From Dunaliella salina (Eukaryota; Chlorophyta; Chlorophyceae; Chlamydomonadales; Dunaliellaceae): DNA of 20,464 bases. Below are positions 17,717 to 20,464 of this stretch, piece after piece (positions within the stretch are counted from its first letter, which is position 1; every line of letters starts with the position of its first letter). The DNA lies in assembly GCA_002284615.2 (NCBI GenBank), contig MU070255.1:91730-112193 (forward strand), in the 5' to 3' direction. The notes beneath the pieces were generated by a model. It saw only the letters and a list, made by a program, of their open reading frames with translations. It ran no database searches and was not told where the DNA came from. The position numbers were made by a program, and so were the translations under genes.

Positions 17717-18050
17717 TGTAACCTGACAACCAAGATGTTGGATCGCTTTCCCTTTCAGATAAGGGGTGTGTCTCGAGTTTGCTGGACAGGGCCTCTAGAC
17801 AGCAGTGTCATGGGTGTTCCAGGTGAAGGCCAACTTGCTGGAGTCGCTTTCCATGCTTTTGTTTCTCTGGTGTGAACTGTCGGACTCACTCTCATTTTAG
17901 TGGGTCGGGCTCACCCTCATTTTAGTGGGTCTTTCCTTAACGTACGCTTGCTTTTGCCCAACGCAGGCTTCTTCTTCTTCTCTAAGTCTAGCGGGCTAGG
18001 ATTTTCAATTACTCAGGAGCAGAGCTTGTAGGCAAAGGAAAAATAACATT
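17717..18050. other. no gene; one short tandem repeat
   Basis: CTCATTTTAGTGGGTC is present at 17891-17906 and 17916-17931 (period 25). Nothing else supportable. Confidence 0.45.
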
Positions 18051-18280
18051 GTGCCGGCTATGCGCCCTTTAAGAACATCATCTCGGGTTCAGGCATGGGG
18101 AACCGCTAGTAACCCTCCTGATCCCCATCCACCTCTTCTCTTTTCTTTTTCTTCTTTTCACTGAGGGGATACACGGTGCCTTGGCCCTAGACATTCGCCT
18201 GCTTGGCTCTACTTTTCTTTCATTCAGTCTTTCTTTCTTTCTTCCCTTTTCTTTTCTTTCCTTCCCTTTTTCCCTTTTCT
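18051..18280 (+). pseudogene. LINE J: C-terminus and 3' UTR
   Basis: A short 3' end of the first LINE group. AACCCTCCTGATCCCCAT (18111-18128) encodes N-P-P-D-P-H, the C-terminus of LINE N. The 24-base block at 18167-18190 (GGATACACGGTGCC...) equals 19325-19348 of LINE N in reverse complement with one mismatch. A pyrimidine tract (about 18202-18280) closes the element. The stop codon after P-H is lost. LINE K starts directly after the tract. Confidence 0.75.
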
Positions 18281-18282
18281 AT

Positions 18283-18795
18283 GCTTGCTGCTGAAGGTTC
18301 GGAACTCCGGCCTTACAAACGTCATTTGCTCTCCTTCTCGTTGCTTACAATGAGCGTGCCCCTGCCTGCTTACCAAGACACGTACGTGCATTTGGATTTG
18401 CCTCAACATGTTGTCAGGAATGTCCGCCGTTTCCGCCTTAGGGCTCACAAGCTGAAGTTGGAGACAGCGACTTGGGATACTCGGAATTCTCTCATTTGTG
18501 ACCGCTGCTCTTGTGATGAGATTCAGGATGAAGCTCATACCCTTTTGGTGTGCAGGGACACAGATGTTTGTACTTTGAGGAAAAAGTATGCTTCCTTGTT
18601 CAACTGCTTCTCTGCTAATTTTTCACTGGAGCAACCTTATTTACACGATGTTAGTGTCCAGGCTGTACATGATTTCATTTTGTAACACAACAACAAGCTT
18701 TATTTATTTCTGAACTTATGGACATTATGATGGCTGGCGAGGACCAGTCACGGACCGATCAGCCAAACACTCTGGCTGAAGGTCCCCCATTGTAG
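18283..18795 (+). pseudogene. LINE K: C-terminal knuckle region, second lineage
   Basis: C-terminal end of a different non-LTR element. The frame reads L-P-L-P-A-Y, H-L-D-L-P, R-R-F-R-L-R-A-H-K-L, then a zinc knuckle C-D-R-C-S-C-D-E-I-Q-D-E-A-H-T-L-L-V-C (18497-18553, CX2CX9HX4C), then L-R-K-K-Y-A-S-L-F. This is the common pattern at the C-terminus of RT polyproteins of APE-type LINEs. A TAA falls at 18683-18685. A shifted frame continues M-D-I-M-M-A-G-E-D-Q to TAG 18793-18795, so a frame slip near 18700 cut the protein. The first open codons (from 18203) belong to LINE J's tail and are not protein. There is no RT, so this is a 5'-truncated copy. Confidence 0.7.
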
Positions 18796-18929
18796 ATCTA
18801 GATCTAAATCTCGTTGCTGGAATCTGTAAATCCGTAAATCTCTCAGTCCATACTTTGTAAAGAGGTGGTTATACGATCAATAGCTGAAGTGGCCCCTTTC
18901 CTTAATTGGCACGGGGAGTTAGCTGGGAG
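18796..18929 (+). other. LINE K 3' end and unassigned bases
   Basis: TAGATCTAGATCTAAATC and later AATCTGTAAATCCGTAAATC form a loose 3' microsatellite-like end. No gene. Confidence 0.4.
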
Positions 18930-19090
18930 TTAGCCTACATAGAATTTTTCCTTGAGATCCTTCCTTAAGACAGGGACATCCACCCTTTTGAGCTCATATT
19001 TTGTCCTCAAATTACTCCTCACTCTAGAAGGTGCAACGTATCAGCATAGTAGCACTGTAACAAGACTTCATCTGCAGCTCAATGAATTTG
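18930..19090 (+). pseudogene. LINE L: RLE scrap, second subfamily
   Basis: D-R-D-I-H-P-F-E-L-I-F-C-P-Q-I-T (about 18972-19019) parallels the R-L-V-E-F-N-C-P-D-T segment of LINE I. A second frame then gives T-L-E-G-A-T-Y-Q-H-S-S-T-V-T-R-L, parallel to L-E-R-A-A-A-Q-H-S-H-T-V-T-R. The Lys of the nuclease motif is Ile here. There is one frame break. Only about 50 codons are recognisable, so confidence is moderate. Confidence 0.55.
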
Positions 19091-19149
19091 AACAGGAATC
19101 ACAGCCTGAGGGCGATTCTGCACGTCATACCAAGTGGTTTGGCATGCAG

Positions 19150-19250
19150 CAAAACACAGCTTTTTGCTTGTCTTAGACCTTGTTTTTGGTTTGCTGAAAC
19201 CAGCCACAAGCCAATCAGCAAAACGGCGTAGCTGAAGGTCACACCCCAAT
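19150..19250 (+). pseudogene. LINE M: 3' end of the LINE K family
   Basis: AATCAGCAAAACGG, then GTAGCTGAAGGTCACACCCCAATGTAG (about 19213-19253), aligns with 18756-18795 of LINE K (GATCAGCCAAACACTCTGGC, then TGAAGGTCCCCC, then TTGTAG). Same orientation. It ends where the tail of minus-strand LINE N begins, giving a tail-to-tail junction. Confidence 0.5.
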
Positions 19251-19378
19251 GTAGAAAGAAAAGAAAAGAAAAACTACGCAGGCAGTGAAAACACTCCCCA
19301 AATCAATTAAGGAAAAGAGGATACCTAGGGCCGAGGCACCGTGTATCCGCTCCACCAAGAGAAAGCAGAAGCAAGAAG
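19251..19378 (-). other. LINE N 3' UTR with pyrimidine tail
   Basis: Minus strand, after the stop. It contains the 24-base block shared with LINE J (19325-19348), TTCCTTAATTGATTTGG, and the terminal CTGCCTGCGTAG followed by a C/T tract (19251-19285). It is the best-preserved 3' end in the window. Confidence 0.75.
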
Positions 19379-20464
19379 TCAGTGGGGATCAGGTGGGTTA
19401 CTGGCAGTAGCCCGTGCCTGATCTTGTTGATGAGAGTTAAAGAAAGTTTTCTCAATAGCGCGTCTGGTGCCGGCAAGTTTGTAGGCATACAGGACAGAAT
19501 GAGCATGAAGCTTCCGAGCAAGCTTGGTGGCCTTGTAAGTGTCAAGACCAAGCTCCTTTAGAGGCTCCATTGTGTGCGGGGTGTAGATGACTCCTCCCAC
19601 ACCTAACAGGATAGTATGGAGGGTGACCTGAGCTGAGGCTCTAGAAAGATGACAACAAAGGTCGCGGTGCTGCTGCTTGGAGGCGTCAAGGTGGCTGTTG
19701 GGCCGCGTGTCCTCACAGTACTTGACTTCTACAAGGTGGATATGTCTCTGACCTGGGTGGAGCTGACTGGGGTCACGAGCCTTGGATGTGGGTGGAGTGG
19801 CTGTGCCTGGCGCTGAGTCCTCCCTGTTTCCCCCGCGCCCCCCTGCACTTCTCAATTCATAACGAGGATTCGACCTAGACGCTCTTTTCAGAGAAACAAC
19901 CAATAGAGCATCAGGCCGGCTGGAAGTGAGCCTGTCCTTATTAGGGAAGCGGCGTGGGAAAATATATTTAGGGAGGGTCCTATTGGTAGCATGTTGTGGG
20001 ATCTGTAGGTCTTGCAAGGCAAGACGGTCTGCACTGCCAGTGTCCATGGAGGCAATACCTGCCCCAAGAGGGCCTTTGCTGATGGCTTTTAGGAGGATTC
20101 TGCTGGCAATATTATGTCGCTCAGTTACCATACCAGACATGGTTGAATTTTTGCATCCTGACAAGATGTGAAGGGCACTGTCAAGTTCCCCACAGAGGGG
20201 GCATTGNAGGCTGGTGGAAATTTTGAAGCGCACCGCGCGTTTTTGATTGAAGAGGGTACCAGAGCGGTACTTAAAAATGTTTTGCCTCATTTTGAAAGAG
20301 AGTGTTGGCATAGTCCAGAAGGCATTACTGATATTTTTGTGGATGTTGGGGAGTAGACTTTGGTAGAAGGAGTAGTACCCTGTGTTGGTGTTGGCCTTTC
20401 CAAGTTTGTGTTTTGAGTGCATGTGCTTCCGTAAAGCATCATGGAGGTTGGAGAAGTGTTTCAG
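19379..20464 (-). CDS. LINE N: zinc knuckle and PD-(D/E)xK endonuclease, partial
   Basis: Minus strand, open from the right window edge to TGA 19379-19381 (about 361 codons). The frame continues past the first Met at 20422, so the start lies outside. From the N-terminal side it reads: N-L-H-D-A-L-R-K-H and G-Y-Y-S-F-Y (spacer after RNase H); the knuckle C-P-L-C-G-E-L-D-S-A-L-H-I-L-S-G-C (20153-20203, CX2CX7HX4C); E-R-H-N-I-A-S-R, the R-H helix typical of RLE-type LINEs; S-S-R-P-D-A-L-L-V (PD at 19910-19915); H-L-V-E-V-K-Y-C (Glu 19727-19729, Lys 19721-19723); I-L-L-G-V-G-G-V-I-Y; and final N-P-P-D-P-H. These are the residues of a restriction-like endonuclease that nicks the target for reverse transcription in the nucleus. 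It has no stop or frame break; one N at 20207. It is the only fragment here that could be functional, subject to the unseen part. Confidence 0.8.
   Translation of the reverse strand: MKHFSNLHDALRKHMHSKHKLGKANTNTGYYSFYQSLLPNIHKNISNAFWTMPTLSFKMRQNIFKYRSGTLFNQKRAVRFKISTSXQCPLCGELDSALHILSGCKNSTMSGMVTERHNIASRILLKAISKGPLGAGIASMDTGSADRLALQDLQIPQHATNRTLPKYIFPRRFPNKDRLTSSRPDALLVVSLKRASRSNPRYELRSAGGRGGNREDSAPGTATPPTSKARDPSQLHPGQRHIHLVEVKYCEDTRPNSHLDASKQQHRDLCCHLSRASAQVTLHTILLGVGGVIYTPHTMEPLKELGLDTYKATKLARKLHAHSVLYAYKLAGTRRAIEKTFFNSHQQDQARATASNPPDPH

Noticed and set aside
18203..18282. N-terminal part of the LINE K open frame (Phe/Ser-rich)
   Set aside because: It is translated pyrimidine tail of LINE J, not protein.

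Overview
The window looks like a stretch of a large, repeat-rich eukaryotic nuclear genome. It has moderate GC, no dense bacterial-type gene order, and no intact host gene that I can recognise. About ten isolated N calls (seven in the first 430 bases) point to a draft assembly. The retroelement families recall those of green algae or other protists, but that is a judgement from memory and the organism cannot be named from the sequence.

Most of the recognisable content is debris of non-LTR retrotransposons (LINEs) on both strands, lettered A to N here. Fragments A-J, L and N appear to come from one related group. Overlapping the fragments gives the order: reverse transcriptase (RT), low-complexity Thr/Ser/Pro linker, an unnamed domain with an F-M-x-L-P-x-W core (called X here), a V-W-D block, RNase H, a CCHC zinc knuckle, an R-H helix, a PD-(D/E)xK restriction-like endonuclease (RLE), and a 3' UTR ending in a pyrimidine tract. 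One variant (C) carries a PHD-type zinc finger upstream of X. K and M belong to a second LINE lineage with a different C-terminal knuckle. Nearly all copies are 5' truncated and carry frameshifts or stops. Only N (minus strand, running off the right edge) is open throughout.

Layout: 1-1174 little of note except a possible short coding piece; 1175-1790 a GGTAAGC-rich repeat holding two 132-bp direct copies; 1793-5376 LINE A (RT to RNase H); 5377-6858 no genes, one short tandem repeat; 6859-8791 LINE B (X to knuckle) fused in inverted orientation to LINE C (8792-10001, PHD to X); 9971-10108 tandem repeat; 10109-12203 mostly unassigned, with one open stretch at 10829-11083; 12204-13731 LINE D (RNase H to 3' end); 13990-14756 LINE E (knuckle, RLE, tail); 14790-15196 LINE F, minus; 15511-15590 LINE G tail, minus; 15975-16384 LINE H (X, V-W-D), minus; 16440-17215 LINE I (RLE), minus, split by a 113-bp SINE-like insertion with a perfect 10-bp target duplication; 17472-17716 a second copy of that SINE with a tRNA-like head, minus; 18051-18280 LINE J 3' end, joined directly to LINE K (18283-18795); 18930-19090 LINE L (RLE scrap); 19150-19250 LINE M 3' end, meeting the tail of LINE N (19251-20464, minus).

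The parts make sense together as a parasite pair. The RLE-type LINEs would supply RT and a target-cutting nuclease, and the SINE ends in a tail resembling the LINE 3' end, which suggests it was copied by LINE machinery. The best candidates for something under-described are the combined architecture (X plus RNase H upstream of the knuckle and RLE, with an optional PHD finger) and the SINE-LINE pairing.
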